A stretch of DNA of 64,000 bases. Source: Derxia gummosa DSM 723 (GTDB lineage: Bacteria; Pseudomonadota; Gammaproteobacteria; Burkholderiales; Burkholderiaceae_E). Below the pieces are notes generated by a model. The model ran no database searches, was not told the DNA's origin, and saw only the letters and a list, made by a program, of their open reading frames with translations. This document shows positions 45,844 to 55,632 of the stretch, piece by piece. Numbering within the stretch: position 1 is the first letter of the stretch; the number at the start of each line of letters is the position of its first letter. The position numbers and the translations under genes were made by a program. The stretch covers positions 434,001 through 498,000 of the forward strand of contig NZ_AXWS01000007.1 in the NCBI RefSeq assembly GCF_000482785.1, given 5' to 3'.

Positions 45844-48531
45844 ATGGACCAGCATTACCTCAACGCGCTCTTCGCGCCGAAGTCGATTCTTGTGCTCGCA
45901 GGCAAGGAAATCGACGGCAAGCGGCCCGCGCCCGGCCAAGCCCTGGTCGACGCATTGTCGAGCGGCGGCTACACCGGCGAGATCGTGTACGGCGACGACG
46001 AAAGCGTCGTCCTCGGCGAGCTGAGCCACAGCCGCTTCGACCTCGCGCTCATCGCCCTGCCCGCCGACGAAGTCGAAGACGGCCTGCGGCTCGCGGGGCG
46101 GGTGGAATGCCGCACGGCGGTCATCCTCGGCTCGGGCATCCATGGCGAGGCGGCACAGGCGCTGGTGGCAACGGCGCGCCGGCTCGGCATCCGCCTGCTC
46201 GGGCCGAACAGCCTCGGCCTGCAACGCCCGGGCATCTCGCTCAACGCGAGCATCGCCGGCAAGCTGGCCCAGCGCGGCTCGCTGGCCTTCATCTCGCAGT
46301 CGGGCGCGATCACGGCGGCGGTGCTGGACTGGGCGCTGCGCAACGGCATCGGCTTCTCGGGCGTGGCCTCGGTGGGGCGCGATTCGGCGCTCGACATGGC
46401 CGACATGCTCGACTTCTTCGGCAACGATCCGGCGACGCAGAGCATCGTCGTGTACTTCGAGGGCATCTCGAACGCGCGCCGCTTCATGAGCGCGCTGCGG
46501 CTGGCGGCGATCGCCAAGCCGGTTGTGGTGCTGAAGGCGGGGCATGTGCGCTTCGGCGAAGCGTCGCAGGGCGGCGTGGCGGCGCGCACGCATTCGGGCG
46601 CGCTGGTCGGCAGCGACGAGGTGTTCGACGCGGCGCTGCGGCGCGCGGGCGCGGTGCGCGTGCGCTCCTTCGTGCAGCTGTTCTCGGCAGTCAAATGCTT
46701 GGCATCGCGCTACCGGCCGGCGGGCAAGCGGCTCGCGATCATCACCAACGGCGGCGGACCGGGCGTGCTGGCGGCCGACTGGATCAACGAGCTGGGCCTG
46801 CATCTCGGGCTGATCGGCGCCGAGCTGTTCGAGCCGCTCAAGTCGCGCCTGCCGCCGCAGGCCTCGATCAGCGACATCATCGACCTGTCGGAGGACGCTC
46901 CTGGCGACGCCTATCGCGTCGCGCTCGAAGCCGCCGCGCAGGAGCGCGACATCGACGGCGTGGTCGTCATCCACACACCCAAGGCCGGCGTCGATCCGGC
47001 CGAAGTCGCCACCGCCGTGGCCGAGGCCAACCGCAAGCTCGGCAAGCCGCTGATCGCGACCTGGATGGGCGACGACACGGTGGGCGAAGCGCGCCGCATC
47101 CTGAGTGCGGCCTCGATCGCCAACTTCCGCACGCCCGAAGCGGCGGTCGATGCCTTCCACAACATCGCCTCGTACTACGAGAACCAGCAGCTGCTGATGC
47201 AGACACCGCCGCCGCTGAGCGAGCTGGCCGATCCGGATGTCGAGGGCGCGCGACTGCTCATCGACAGCGTGCTGGCCGAGCGGCGCAAGACCCTCACCGA
47301 GATGGAATCGAAGGCGCTGCTGTCGGCCTTCCACATCCCGGTCACGCGCACGATGCTCGCGACTTCGCCCAACCAGGCCATCCTGATCGCTAACCAGCTC
47401 GGCTATCCGGTCGCGCTAAAGATCGATTCGCCCGACGTGCTGCACAAGTCCGACGTGCAGGGCGTGGCGCTCAACATCCTGAACGCGGTGCAGGTGCGCG
47501 ACACCTACGTGCGCATGATGGAAACGGTGCGCAAGGCCTGCCCGGGCGCGCGCATCAACGGCATCACGATCCAGAACATGTCGGGCAAGGACCGCGGGCG
47601 CGAGCTGTTCATCGGCCTCGTGAGCGATGCACCCTTCGGGCCGGTCATCACCTTCGGCGCGGGCGGCACGATGGTCGAACTGATCCGCGACCGCGTGACG
47701 GAACTGCCGCCGCTCAACCAGTTCCTCGCGCACCGGCTTATCGAACGCGCGCGCGTGGCCGAGACGCTTGGCGAATGGCGCGGCGCGCCCGCCGTGGCCA
47801 TCGACAGCATCGAGCGCGTGCTGCTGCGCGTGTCCGAAATGGTCTGCGAGCTGCCGCAGCTGGCCGAGATGGACATCAATCCGCTCATCGTCGACGAGCA
47901 CGGCGCGGTCGCGGTCGATGCCCGCATCGCGCTGGAGCCCGCCGCCCATCCGACGCACGCCTATCAGCATCTGGCGATCCTGCCCTACCCCGCCAATTGC
48001 GAGCAGCACTGGATGCTGCCGGGTGGCGCCGAATGCCTGCTGCGCCCGATCAAGCCCGATGACGCCGAGATGCTCCAGCGCTTCGTGCGCGAGCTGTCGT
48101 CCGAAAGCCGCTACATGCGCTTCGCGTCGGCGATGCGCGAGCTGTCGGCGCGCATGCTGGCGCGCTTCACGCTCATCGACTACGACCGCGAAATGGCGCT
48201 GGCCGCCGTCGCGATCGAGAAGCACACCGACGAGAACGGCGACACCATCGAGGAGGAACGGGTGATCGGCGTGTCGCGCTACATCACCAACCCCGATTCG
48301 ACGAGCTGCGAGTTCTCGCTGGTGGTGGCCGACGACTACGCCCGCATGGGCCTCGGCCGGCGCCTCATGCACGCGATCATGGACACGGCGCGCCAGCGCG
48401 GCCTGACCGAGATCGACGGCCTAGTGCTCGCGGTAAACGACAAGATGCTCAAGCTGATGCGCGACCTCGGCTTCTCGGTCAAGACCTATGCCGATGATCC
48501 GGAGTTCATGCTCGTGAGCCGAACGCTCTAG
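45844..48531 (+). CDS. PatZ-type protein acetyltransferase (acyl-CoA synthetase-like + GNAT)
   Basis: 895 residues, the Pat/PatZ length. Order: CoA-binding domain (about 1-130, SILVLAGKEIDGKRPAPGQ region), succinyl-CoA ligase-like domain (about 150-300, with FISQSGAITAAVLDW), ATP-grasp domain (about 490-705, ALKIDSPDVLHKSDVQGV) and a C-terminal GNAT domain (about 730-895, LLRPIKPDDAEML and GLGRRLMHAIM). Such proteins acetylate the active-site lysine of acetyl-CoA synthetase and other enzymes. A histidine corresponding to the NDP-forming ligase phosphohistidine was not identified, so synthetase activity is unlikely. Longer upstream frame overlaps the deacetylase and is rejected. Confidence 0.93.
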   Translation: MDQHYLNALFAPKSILVLAGKEIDGKRPAPGQALVDALSSGGYTGEIVYGDDESVVLGELSHSRFDLALIALPADEVEDGLRLAGRVECRTAVILGSGIHGEAAQALVATARRLGIRLLGPNSLGLQRPGISLNASIAGKLAQRGSLAFISQSGAITAAVLDWALRNGIGFSGVASVGRDSALDMADMLDFFGNDPATQSIVVYFEGISNARRFMSALRLAAIAKPVVVLKAGHVRFGEASQGGVAARTHSGALVGSDEVFDAALRRAGAVRVRSFVQLFSAVKCLASRYRPAGKRLAIITNGGGPGVLAADWINELGLHLGLIGAELFEPLKSRLPPQASISDIIDLSEDAPGDAYRVALEAAAQERDIDGVVVIHTPKAGVDPAEVATAVAEANRKLGKPLIATWMGDDTVGEARRILSAASIANFRTPEAAVDAFHNIASYYENQQLLMQTPPPLSELADPDVEGARLLIDSVLAERRKTLTEMESKALLSAFHIPVTRTMLATSPNQAILIANQLGYPVALKIDSPDVLHKSDVQGVALNILNAVQVRDTYVRMMETVRKACPGARINGITIQNMSGKDRGRELFIGLVSDAPFGPVITFGAGGTMVELIRDRVTELPPLNQFLAHRLIERARVAETLGEWRGAPAVAIDSIERVLLRVSEMVCELPQLAEMDINPLIVDEHGAVAVDARIALEPAAHPTHAYQHLAILPYPANCEQHWMLPGGAECLLRPIKPDDAEMLQRFVRELSSESRYMRFASAMRELSARMLARFTLIDYDREMALAAVAIEKHTDENGDTIEEERVIGVSRYITNPDSTSCEFSLVVADDYARMGLGRRLMHAIMDTARQRGLTEIDGLVLAVNDKMLKLMRDLGFSVKTYADDPEFMLVSRTL

Positions 48532-48592
48532 ATGGCACCGCGCGCTCGACACCGCGTCGTCGGTCCGGGGCATCGAGCGGGACGACGTGATT

Positions 48593-48618
48593 GGAGCCCG
48601 GGTCTGTAGCCCGGATCC
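48593..48618. repeat. Small hairpin between convergent genes
   Basis: CCGGG-TCTGTAG-CCCGG inside flanking GGA/TCC, in the 122-base gap between patZ-type and NUDIX genes. The right part reads TAGCCCGGAT, a sequence common in proteobacterial REP-type repeats. No T-tract, so it is not called a terminator. Confidence 0.35.
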
Positions 48619-48653
48619 GTCAGCCCCTACCCGGCTTGCGATGCTGACCGATG

Positions 48654-49244
48654 TCAGTCAGCCGGCCACTTGCCCGCGAGAAACTGCTCGGCCCAGTACG
48701 CTCCGACGATGGTCTTCACGTCGGTGACCTCGCCGCTGCGGATCCAGCCGAGCAACTCGTCGAGGCTGACGGCGATCACTTCGAGAAATTCGTGCTCATC
48801 GAGCTGGTTGCTGCCAGCCTCCAGCCCGCGCGCGAGCCAGATCTCGATGACTTCGTCGCTGTAGCCGATCGCGTTGTTGATCGCGCCAAGCCGCACCCAT
48901 TCACGCGCGCGATAGCCGGTTTCCTCCAGCAGTTCACGCTCGCCGCAGACCTGCATCGCCTCGCCCGGATCGATCTTGCCGGCCGGAAACTCGAGAAAGA
49001 CGCGACCAAGCGGATAGCGGAACTGGCGCTCCAGCACCAGTCGGCCGTCGTCGAGCATCGGCACGATCATCACTGCACCCGGATGCAGGATGTGCTCGCG
49101 CGTCGTGGTCTTGCCATCGGGCATGCGCGCCACATCGCGACGCACCTTGAGGAAATGCCCACTGAAGACGATTTCGCTGGACACCGTAGCCTCATCGAGC
49201 TTGGGATCGCTCTTTTCGAGGCGCGGATCGCTGGGGTTCGTCAT
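48654..49244 (-). CDS. NUDIX hydrolase, ADP-ribose pyrophosphatase type
   Basis: 196 residues. The Nudix box is complete: G-x5-E-x7-REL-x-EE-x-G in GKIDPGEAMQVCGERELLEE. Upstream RQFRYPLGRVFLEFPAGKID is typical of NudF-type ADP-ribose pyrophosphatases, which cleave ADP-ribose to AMP and ribose 5-phosphate. It is the last gene of the nuo transcript: its ATG at 49244 directly abuts the stop of the DUF2818 gene. This placement after nuoN and DUF2818 recurs in Burkholderiales from general knowledge. Confidence 0.93.
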   Translation of the reverse strand: MTNPSDPRLEKSDPKLDEATVSSEIVFSGHFLKVRRDVARMPDGKTTTREHILHPGAVMIVPMLDDGRLVLERQFRYPLGRVFLEFPAGKIDPGEAMQVCGERELLEETGYRAREWVRLGAINNAIGYSDEVIEIWLARGLEAGSNQLDEHEFLEVIAVSLDELLGWIRSGEVTDVKTIVGAYWAEQFLAGKWPAD

Positions 49245-49568
49245 TCAGGCTCCCTGCTGCGGCTTGCGGCGCAGATAACGGAAAACGAATCCGGGATAGG
49301 CCGCGACGACGAACAGGCAGGCCGTTACCGCGTAGAACTGCCATTCCTGCGGTGAGGCCGGGCCAAAACGCCCTTCGATCGCGCGCCCGAGGACGAGCGA
49401 CAGACCGTAAAGCAGCAGCAGTTCGATTGCCCGGAACCAGAATGGCTTGATTGCCGACCGTACACGCGCGTAAGGCAGAAGACCAAACACGCGATCGTTC
49501 ACGAACGGCAGATTGGCGGCGGCGAATCCGATCGCCACCACCAACCAGAGGCCTGCTTCCTGACTCAT
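49245..49568 (-). CDS. DUF2818 membrane protein
   Basis: 107 residues with about three hydrophobic segments (LWLVVAIGFAAANLPFV, IELLLLYGLSLVLG, FYAVTACLFVVAAYPGFVF). Recognised as DUF2818, a small inner-membrane protein regularly found directly behind nuoN in betaproteobacteria. Function unknown; location suggests a role in complex I assembly or stability, which is inference. It starts 10 bases after nuoN ends. Confidence 0.88.
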   Translation of the reverse strand: MSQEAGLWLVVAIGFAAANLPFVNDRVFGLLPYARVRSAIKPFWFRAIELLLLYGLSLVLGRAIEGRFGPASPQEWQFYAVTACLFVVAAYPGFVFRYLRRKPQQGA

Positions 49569-49578
49569 TGCTTCGGGC

Positions 49579-51069
49579 TCAGCCCGGAATGGCGAGCTTG
49601 ATCGAGTGCAGGCAGGCCAGCATCAGGCCGTCGCCGAACAGGCCAAGCAACAGGATCAGCGCACCGTTGAGGGCAAGCGCGAGACTGGCATCTGCGGGCG
49701 CCTGGATCGGCGTGTTGTGCGTCGGCTCATCGAAGTACATGACCTTCACGACACGCAGGTAGTAGAAGGCGCCGACGAGCGAGAACATGACCGCGAAGAT
49801 GGCAACGTAGAGATGGTCGGCGGCGATCGCGGCTTCCAGCACCGCAAGCTTGGCGTAGAAGCCCACGGTCGGCGGAATGCCCGCGAGTGAGAACATCAGC
49901 AGCAACATCACGAACGCCATCCAGGGCGAGCGGCGGTTCAAGCCCTTGAGATCGTCAATCTGCACGCAGTCGAAGCCGGCATCGCCATCCTTGCGCGCCA
50001 GAAGCATCAGCACGCCGAAGCTGCCGAGCGTCGTGATCACGTAGACGATCGCGTAGTACATCGACGCGCTGTAGGCGCTGATGACCGATTCCGGCGTGGC
50101 GCCGACAACGACGCCCGACATGAAGCCGAGCAGCATGAAACCGATCTGGCCGATGGCCGAGTAGGCCAGCATGCGCTTGATGTTGGTCTGGGCGATCGCG
50201 GTCAGGTTGCCGACCGCGAGCGAGACGACGGCAAGCACGCCGATCATCTGTTGCCAGTCCGGTGCGAAAGGCACGAGGCCATCCACCAGCAGACGCATGA
50301 TCATCGCGAAGGCGGCAAGCTTCGGGCCACCGGCAATCAGCAGCGTGACGGCGGTGGGCGAGCCTTCGTACACGTCGGGCGCCCACATGTGGAAGGGCGC
50401 CGCGCTGAGCTTGAAGGCGATGCCGGCGACTAGGAAGACCGCGCCGAACACCATCACGACTTCGTTGATCTGGTCACTCGCGGCGGCGCTGGCGATCTCA
50501 GCCAGGTCGAGCGAGCCGGCACCGCCGTAGATCATCGAGATACCGTAGAGCAGGAAGCCCGAAGCCAGTGCACCCAGCACGAAGTACTTCATCGCGGCTT
50601 CCGTCGCCTGAACGGAATCGCGGCGCAGGGCAACGAGCGCGTACAGAGCGAGCGACATCAGTTCGAGGCCGAGGTAAATCACCAGCAGGTTGTGCGAGGA
50701 GATCATCACCATCTGGCCAAGCAGCGAGGCCAGACCGAGTACATAGAACTCGCCCTTCATGAAGCCGCGATCGGCAGCGTACTGCCGCGAATAGATGAAG
50801 GCGGTGAAGGTCGCGAGCGATGCAAACACCTTGAGCAGAGACGACATCGGGTCGGAAATGAACATTCCGCCGAAAGTGGTTGCCGTCTCCGCGCCGATTC
50901 CGGTCGCCGCGAGCGCGCCGGCGATGACTGCCGCCAGCAGGGCAAGTGCATAGGTGATCGTGCGCGATTTCTCGGGCACGAACAGATCGGCGATCAGGAT
51001 GATGCCGATCGAAAGCATTAGAGCGAGTTCCGGAGCGAACACCGAAACATTGATTGCCGGGACGTTCAT
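49579..51069 (-). CDS. nuoN: NADH-quinone oxidoreductase subunit N
   Basis: 496 residues, one of three antiporter-like membrane subunits of complex I. About 14 hydrophobic segments; conserved stretches include MKYFVLGALASGFLLYG, FKLSAAPFHMWAPDVYEG and NIKRMLAYSAIGQIGFM. The Lys in FKLSAAPFH and the Glu in GLELMSLALYAL are the proton-path residues of the family. It starts 11 bases after nuoM. Confidence 0.97.
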   Translation of the reverse strand: MNVPAINVSVFAPELALMLSIGIILIADLFVPEKSRTITYALALLAAVIAGALAATGIGAETATTFGGMFISDPMSSLLKVFASLATFTAFIYSRQYAADRGFMKGEFYVLGLASLLGQMVMISSHNLLVIYLGLELMSLALYALVALRRDSVQATEAAMKYFVLGALASGFLLYGISMIYGGAGSLDLAEIASAAASDQINEVVMVFGAVFLVAGIAFKLSAAPFHMWAPDVYEGSPTAVTLLIAGGPKLAAFAMIMRLLVDGLVPFAPDWQQMIGVLAVVSLAVGNLTAIAQTNIKRMLAYSAIGQIGFMLLGFMSGVVVGATPESVISAYSASMYYAIVYVITTLGSFGVLMLLARKDGDAGFDCVQIDDLKGLNRRSPWMAFVMLLLMFSLAGIPPTVGFYAKLAVLEAAIAADHLYVAIFAVMFSLVGAFYYLRVVKVMYFDEPTHNTPIQAPADASLALALNGALILLLGLFGDGLMLACLHSIKLAIPG

Positions 51070-51080
51070 CGCGTCTAGCC

Positions 51081-52574
51081 TTATTGTGCGACCGGGATCT
51101 TCGACTGCGCGACATGCGCGAGCAGATCGACGACCGAGGCATGGATTACATCGGTGAAGGGCTTCGGATACAGGCCCATCAGCAGCGTGAACGCCGCGAG
51201 CAGACCGAGCATGAAGAATTCGCGGGAATTCACGTCGGTGAGTTCGCGTACATGGTCATTTGCCACTTCACCGAACACCACGCGCTTGTACATCCACAGC
51301 GAATAGGCGGCACCGAAGATCAGCGTCGTTGCTGCCAGCAGGCCGATCCAGAAATTGAACTGGACGGCACCTAGAATCACCATGAATTCGCCGACGAAAC
51401 CGGAGGTTGCCGGCAGACCGCAATTGGCCATCGCAAACAGCAGGAACAACGCGCCAAACTTGGGCATCGTGTTCACCACGCCGCCGTAATCGGCGATCTG
51501 ACGGGAGTGCATGCGGTCATAAAGCACACCGATGCAGGCGAACATCGCACCCGAGACAAAGCCGTGCGAAATCATCTGGACAATCGCGCCTTCGACGGCC
51601 ATCGAATTGAAGACAAAGAAACCCAGCGTCACGAAACCCATGTGGGCGATTGAGCTGTAAGCCACCAGCTTTTTCATGTCCTTCTGGACCAGTGCCACCA
51701 TGCCGATATAGACCACCGCGATCAGCGACAGCGTGATCATGAAGTTCGACAGGTAATGCGCGGCATCCGGCGCGATGGGCAGCGAGAAACGCAGGAAACC
51801 GTAGGCACCCAGCTTCAGCATGATCGCGGCCAGCACGATGGAGCCGCCCGTGGGCGCCTCGACGTGGGCATCGGGCAGCCAGGTGTGCACCGGCCACATC
51901 GGGACCTTCACCGCGAAGGCCATGAGGAAGGCCAGGAAGATCAGGATCTGCGCCGACAGCGGAATCGGCAGCTTGTGCCAGGCCAGGATGTCGAAGCTGT
52001 GGTCAGCGGCGAAATACAGATAGATCAGCGCAATCAGCGTCAGCAGTGAACCCAGCAGCGTGTAGAGGAAGAACTTGAATGCCGCGTAGACGCGATTCGG
52101 TCCGCCCCAGACACCGATGATCACGTACATCGGGATCAGCGTCGCTTCGAAGAACACGTAGAACAACATTCCGTCGAGGGCGCAGAACACGCCGATCATC
52201 AATCCCGAAAGAATCAGGAAGGCGGCCATGTATTGCGCGACCCGCTCCTGGATGACCTCCCAGCCGGCAATCACCACGATCACGGTGGTGAATGCCGTCA
52301 GCAGAACGAACCAGAACGACAGGCCGTCCACGCCCAGGTAGTACTCGACGTTGTAGCGGGTGATCCAAGGCGCGCGCTCGACGAATTGCGGCGCGGCGGA
52401 AGAAACATCGAAACCCGGCAGCATCAGCAGCGCGAATGCCAAACCCACCAGCGAGCCCAGCAAGGCTACTGCACGAACAATCGCCGCATTTCGGTCACTG
52501 CCAATCGCGAGCAGGACAAGACCGAAGACAATCGGCGTCCAGATCGAAAGACTTAACAAGGGAACTGACTGCAT
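51081..52574 (-). CDS. nuoM: NADH-quinone oxidoreductase subunit M
   Basis: 497 residues. Antiporter-like subunit with LIPMYVIIGVWGG, AVKVPMWPVHTWLPDAHVEAP and KLVAYSSIAHMGFV, all standard NuoM sequence; the FFEATLIPMY Glu and VKVPMWP Lys of the proton channel are present. Usual length for the family. It starts 11 bases after nuoL ends. Confidence 0.97.
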   Translation of the reverse strand: MQSVPLLSLSIWTPIVFGLVLLAIGSDRNAAIVRAVALLGSLVGLAFALLMLPGFDVSSAAPQFVERAPWITRYNVEYYLGVDGLSFWFVLLTAFTTVIVVIAGWEVIQERVAQYMAAFLILSGLMIGVFCALDGMLFYVFFEATLIPMYVIIGVWGGPNRVYAAFKFFLYTLLGSLLTLIALIYLYFAADHSFDILAWHKLPIPLSAQILIFLAFLMAFAVKVPMWPVHTWLPDAHVEAPTGGSIVLAAIMLKLGAYGFLRFSLPIAPDAAHYLSNFMITLSLIAVVYIGMVALVQKDMKKLVAYSSIAHMGFVTLGFFVFNSMAVEGAIVQMISHGFVSGAMFACIGVLYDRMHSRQIADYGGVVNTMPKFGALFLLFAMANCGLPATSGFVGEFMVILGAVQFNFWIGLLAATTLIFGAAYSLWMYKRVVFGEVANDHVRELTDVNSREFFMLGLLAAFTLLMGLYPKPFTDVIHASVVDLLAHVAQSKIPVAQ

Positions 52575-52585
52575 GGGCTTGTTCT

Positions 52586-54604
52586 TTACTTGGGCATGAA
52601 CAGGAAGTAGGTCATCAAACCCACTGCGCCGACGATCATTGCAAACGCGTAATGGTAGATGTAGCCCGACTGGAGATACCGAATGACCGAAGCAAACCAG
52701 CCGACAAGCTTGGCGCTTCCATTCACGAACAGTCCGTCAATGAACTTGACGTCACCGACTCGCCAAAGCACCGAACCGATTGCGCGCGCGCCTCCGGCAA
52801 AGACAATCTCGTTGAATCGATCGAGGAAATACTTGTTCTCGAACACCACCCGGATCGGGGCAAAGGTGCGTGCAAACCAGGCCGGCACTGCCGGATTGAT
52901 CAGATAGCAATACGCCGCAGTGCCGACACCGGCGAGCGCCAGCCAGAACGGAAGGCTGGTGAAGGCGTGCATGCCCATTGCAAGCCAGCCGTGCTCGGCA
53001 TCCGCCTTGACGAATTCCTCGAAGGCCGGGTGAGCGTGGTGATCGATCGTGATCACGCTCTCGAAGTAATGACCGACCAGCAGCGGCTTCAGTGCGATCG
53101 CACCGATGAACAGAGACGGAATCGCAAGCGCGATCAGCGGCAGCGTGACAACCAGCGGCGATTCGTGCGGCTGCAGAGGGCCGTGATGATCATTGTGACC
53201 ATGATCGTCATGATCATGGTGGAGATCGTGGAAGCGCTCCTTCCCATGGAAGACCAGGAAGAACATCCGGAACGAATAGAAGGCGGTGACGAATACGCCC
53301 ACGATCACGGCGAAGGCGGCAAAACCGGCACCCGGCACATGCGATTCCATCGCCACCGCGATGATCGAATCCTTCGAATAGAAACCCGAGAAGAAGGGCG
53401 TGCCAATCAGCGCAAGCGAACCTATGAGGGATGTGAACCACGTGATCTTCATGTGCTTCCACAGGCCGCCCATGTGGCGGATGTCCTGATCATGGTGCAT
53501 GCCCATGATCACGGAGCCCGCCGCGAGGAACAGCAGCGCCTTGAAGAAGGCGTGGGTCATCAGGTGGAAGATCGCAACCGGATAGGCGGACAGGCCGAGG
53601 GCAACCGTCATGTATCCGAGTTGGGACAGCGTCGAATACGCGACCACGCGCTTGATGTCGTTCTGGACAATGCCCAGGAAACCCATGAACAGCGCGGTGA
53701 TCGAACCGATCACGAGCACGAAGGACAGTGCCGTGGTCGACAGTTCGAACAGCGGCGACATGCGGGACACCATGAAGATACCGGCCGTCACCATGGTCGC
53801 CGCGTGAATCAGCGCGGAAATCGGCGTCGGACCTTCCATCGAATCGGGCAGCCACACGTGCAGTGGGAACTGGGCCGACTTGCCCATCGCGCCGATGAAC
53901 AGGCAGATGCACGACACCGTGATGAGCGACCAGGGATGACCGGCGAACAATTCGATCTTCGCATCGGCTATCTGCGGGAGTTTGGCAAACAGCTCCGCGT
54001 AATTCATGGTGCCGGCATTCGCCAGAATTAGACCAATGCCGAGAATGAAGCCGAAGTCACCCACACGGTTGACGAGAAATGCCTTGAGGTTGGCGTAGAT
54101 CGCTGTCGGCCGGGTATACCAGAAACCAATCAGCAGATAAGAAACCAAACCCACCGCCTCCCAGCCGAAGAAGAGCTGGAGGAAGTTGTTGCTCATCACG
54201 AGCATCAACATCGAGAAAGTGAACAGCGAGATGTAGCTGAAGAAGCGGGCATAGCCAGGATCTTCTTCCATGTAGCCGATCGTGTAGACATGCACCATCA
54301 GCGACACCGAAGTCACGACTACCATCATGGTGGCTGTCAGGCTGTCGACTTGAAATCCAACTTCTAACTTGAGATCACCGAGCATTGCCCAGGTGTAAAT
54401 CGTGTCGTTGAACAGCGGAATGCCTGCCGGCGAGCTCAGGACAAGATTCAGAACGTAGAGCGCAATGGCGGCCGCGATGGCGACACCCAGGATGGTCACC
54501 CGGTGCGAATTAGCCCGTCCGATTTGCTTGCCGAACAATCCGGCAAGCACCGACCCGGCCAATGGCGCGAGCGGGACTACAAGTAGCAGAGATTTGAGGT
54601 CCAT
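52586..54604 (-). CDS. nuoL: NADH-quinone oxidoreductase subunit L
   Basis: 672 residues, the distal antiporter-like subunit. Core sequence FFGWEAVGLVSYLLIGFW, GKSAQFPLHVWLPDSMEGPTP (as two parts, Lys and His included) and VAYSTLSQLGYM. A His-rich cytoplasmic-type loop (HHDHDDHGHNDHHGP) near residues 462-476 is notable. The C-terminus contains the long lateral helix region that runs along the membrane arm. Confidence 0.97.
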   Translation of the reverse strand: MDLKSLLLVVPLAPLAGSVLAGLFGKQIGRANSHRVTILGVAIAAAIALYVLNLVLSSPAGIPLFNDTIYTWAMLGDLKLEVGFQVDSLTATMMVVVTSVSLMVHVYTIGYMEEDPGYARFFSYISLFTFSMLMLVMSNNFLQLFFGWEAVGLVSYLLIGFWYTRPTAIYANLKAFLVNRVGDFGFILGIGLILANAGTMNYAELFAKLPQIADAKIELFAGHPWSLITVSCICLFIGAMGKSAQFPLHVWLPDSMEGPTPISALIHAATMVTAGIFMVSRMSPLFELSTTALSFVLVIGSITALFMGFLGIVQNDIKRVVAYSTLSQLGYMTVALGLSAYPVAIFHLMTHAFFKALLFLAAGSVIMGMHHDQDIRHMGGLWKHMKITWFTSLIGSLALIGTPFFSGFYSKDSIIAVAMESHVPGAGFAAFAVIVGVFVTAFYSFRMFFLVFHGKERFHDLHHDHDDHGHNDHHGPLQPHESPLVVTLPLIALAIPSLFIGAIALKPLLVGHYFESVITIDHHAHPAFEEFVKADAEHGWLAMGMHAFTSLPFWLALAGVGTAAYCYLINPAVPAWFARTFAPIRVVFENKYFLDRFNEIVFAGGARAIGSVLWRVGDVKFIDGLFVNGSAKLVGWFASVIRYLQSGYIYHYAFAMIVGAVGLMTYFLFMPK

Positions 54605-54620
54605 TTTCGTTCTGCCCGAA

Positions 54621-54926
54621 TCAGCCCTTCAGCTGATCGAGATCCTCTACGTTGATCGTGCTCAAATTCCGGAACAGCACAACAAGAATCGCCAAGCCAA
54701 TTGCGGATTCCGCAGCCGCCACGGTGAGAATGAAGAACACGAATATCTGACCCGAGTAATCGCCGAGGAAATGCGAAAAGGCCACGAAATTCATGTTGAC
54801 GGCAAGCAGCATCAGCTCTATTGCCATCAACAGCACGATCACGTTCTTTCTATTGAGAAAGATCCCGACGATGCTGATCGCAAAAAGTAAGGCGCCGAGC
54901 ACCAGGTAATGCGTGAGGGTCAGCAA
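54621..54926 (-). CDS. nuoK: NADH-quinone oxidoreductase subunit K
   Basis: 101 residues with three transmembrane segments. [20 protein letters not shown] carries the Arg-Lys-Asn loop, and [17 protein letters not shown] contains the membrane glutamate essential for proton transfer; [15 protein letters not shown] holds the second Glu. Exact family length. Confidence 0.97.
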   Translation of the reverse strand: MLTLTHYLVLGALLFAISIVGIFLNRKNVIVLLMAIELMLLAVNMNFVAFSHFLGDYSGQIFVFFILTVAAAESAIGLAILVVLFRNLSTINVEDLDQLKG

Positions 54927-54967
54927 GGAAGGCTCCCGATTATTTTCATTCGATGCATCCGAACCGG

Positions 54968-55594
54968 TCAGCCTTGCGCCGACTTGTCAGCCCGAGCCTT
55001 GGGCTCGGCAGCCATCTTCACAATGCGCAGACGCTGGTTCTTGGTAACTGCCACCTGGTCGCCTGCATTCTGATATTTGCTGTCTTTGCGGTGACGCAGC
55101 GTCAATGCGATGGCCGATACCATCGCCACGAGCAGGATCAGAGCAGCGATTTCAATTGGATAAACGTACTCGGTGTACATCAGCTTTCCGAGTTCACGCG
55201 TATTGCTGTAGTTGTCAGCCGCCGCTGCAGGCCAAGTGGCATCGACGACATCGAAAGAGTTGTAAATCACCGCCGACATTTCGATCGCCACGACCAATCC
55301 GACGATGATTGCAAGCGGCAGATTCTTTCTGAAGCCCATCCGCAACTTGTCTGTATTGATGTCGAGCATCATCACGACGAACAGGAACAGCACCATGACC
55401 GCGCCCACGTAGACGAGCACGAGGGTGATCGCGAGAAACTCCGCCTGAAGCAGCAGCCAGATGCCGGAGGCATTAAAAAACGCCAGCACGAGATACAGGA
55501 CTGCATGTACCGGATTGCGTGCGGTGATGACTCGGGTGGCCGAAAACATCAGCACAGCCGAGAACACCCAAAACAGCAGGTTCTTGAATTCCAT
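54968..55594 (-). CDS. nuoJ: NADH-quinone oxidoreductase subunit J
   Basis: 208 residues. Hydrophobic segments with [36 protein letters not shown] and [20 protein letters not shown] match NuoJ; the tail after residue 175 is hydrophilic and a little longer than in E. coli. The [10 protein letters not shown] helix contains the pi-bulge glycine region. Separated from nuoK by 41 bases. Confidence 0.96.
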   Translation of the reverse strand: MEFKNLLFWVFSAVLMFSATRVITARNPVHAVLYLVLAFFNASGIWLLLQAEFLAITLVLVYVGAVMVLFLFVVMMLDINTDKLRMGFRKNLPLAIIVGLVVAIEMSAVIYNSFDVVDATWPAAAADNYSNTRELGKLMYTEYVYPIEIAALILLVAMVSAIALTLRHRKDSKYQNAGDQVAVTKNQRLRIVKMAAEPKARADKSAQG

Positions 55595-55632
55595 GACTTG
55601 AACTTGATCCCAGAGCGGAGCCGTCGCCTGCC

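Noticed and set aside
53190-53225. Repeat-like GATCATGATC stretch in nuoL
   Set aside because: It encodes the His/Asp-rich loop of NuoL in frame; the repetition follows from codon choice for His and Asp.
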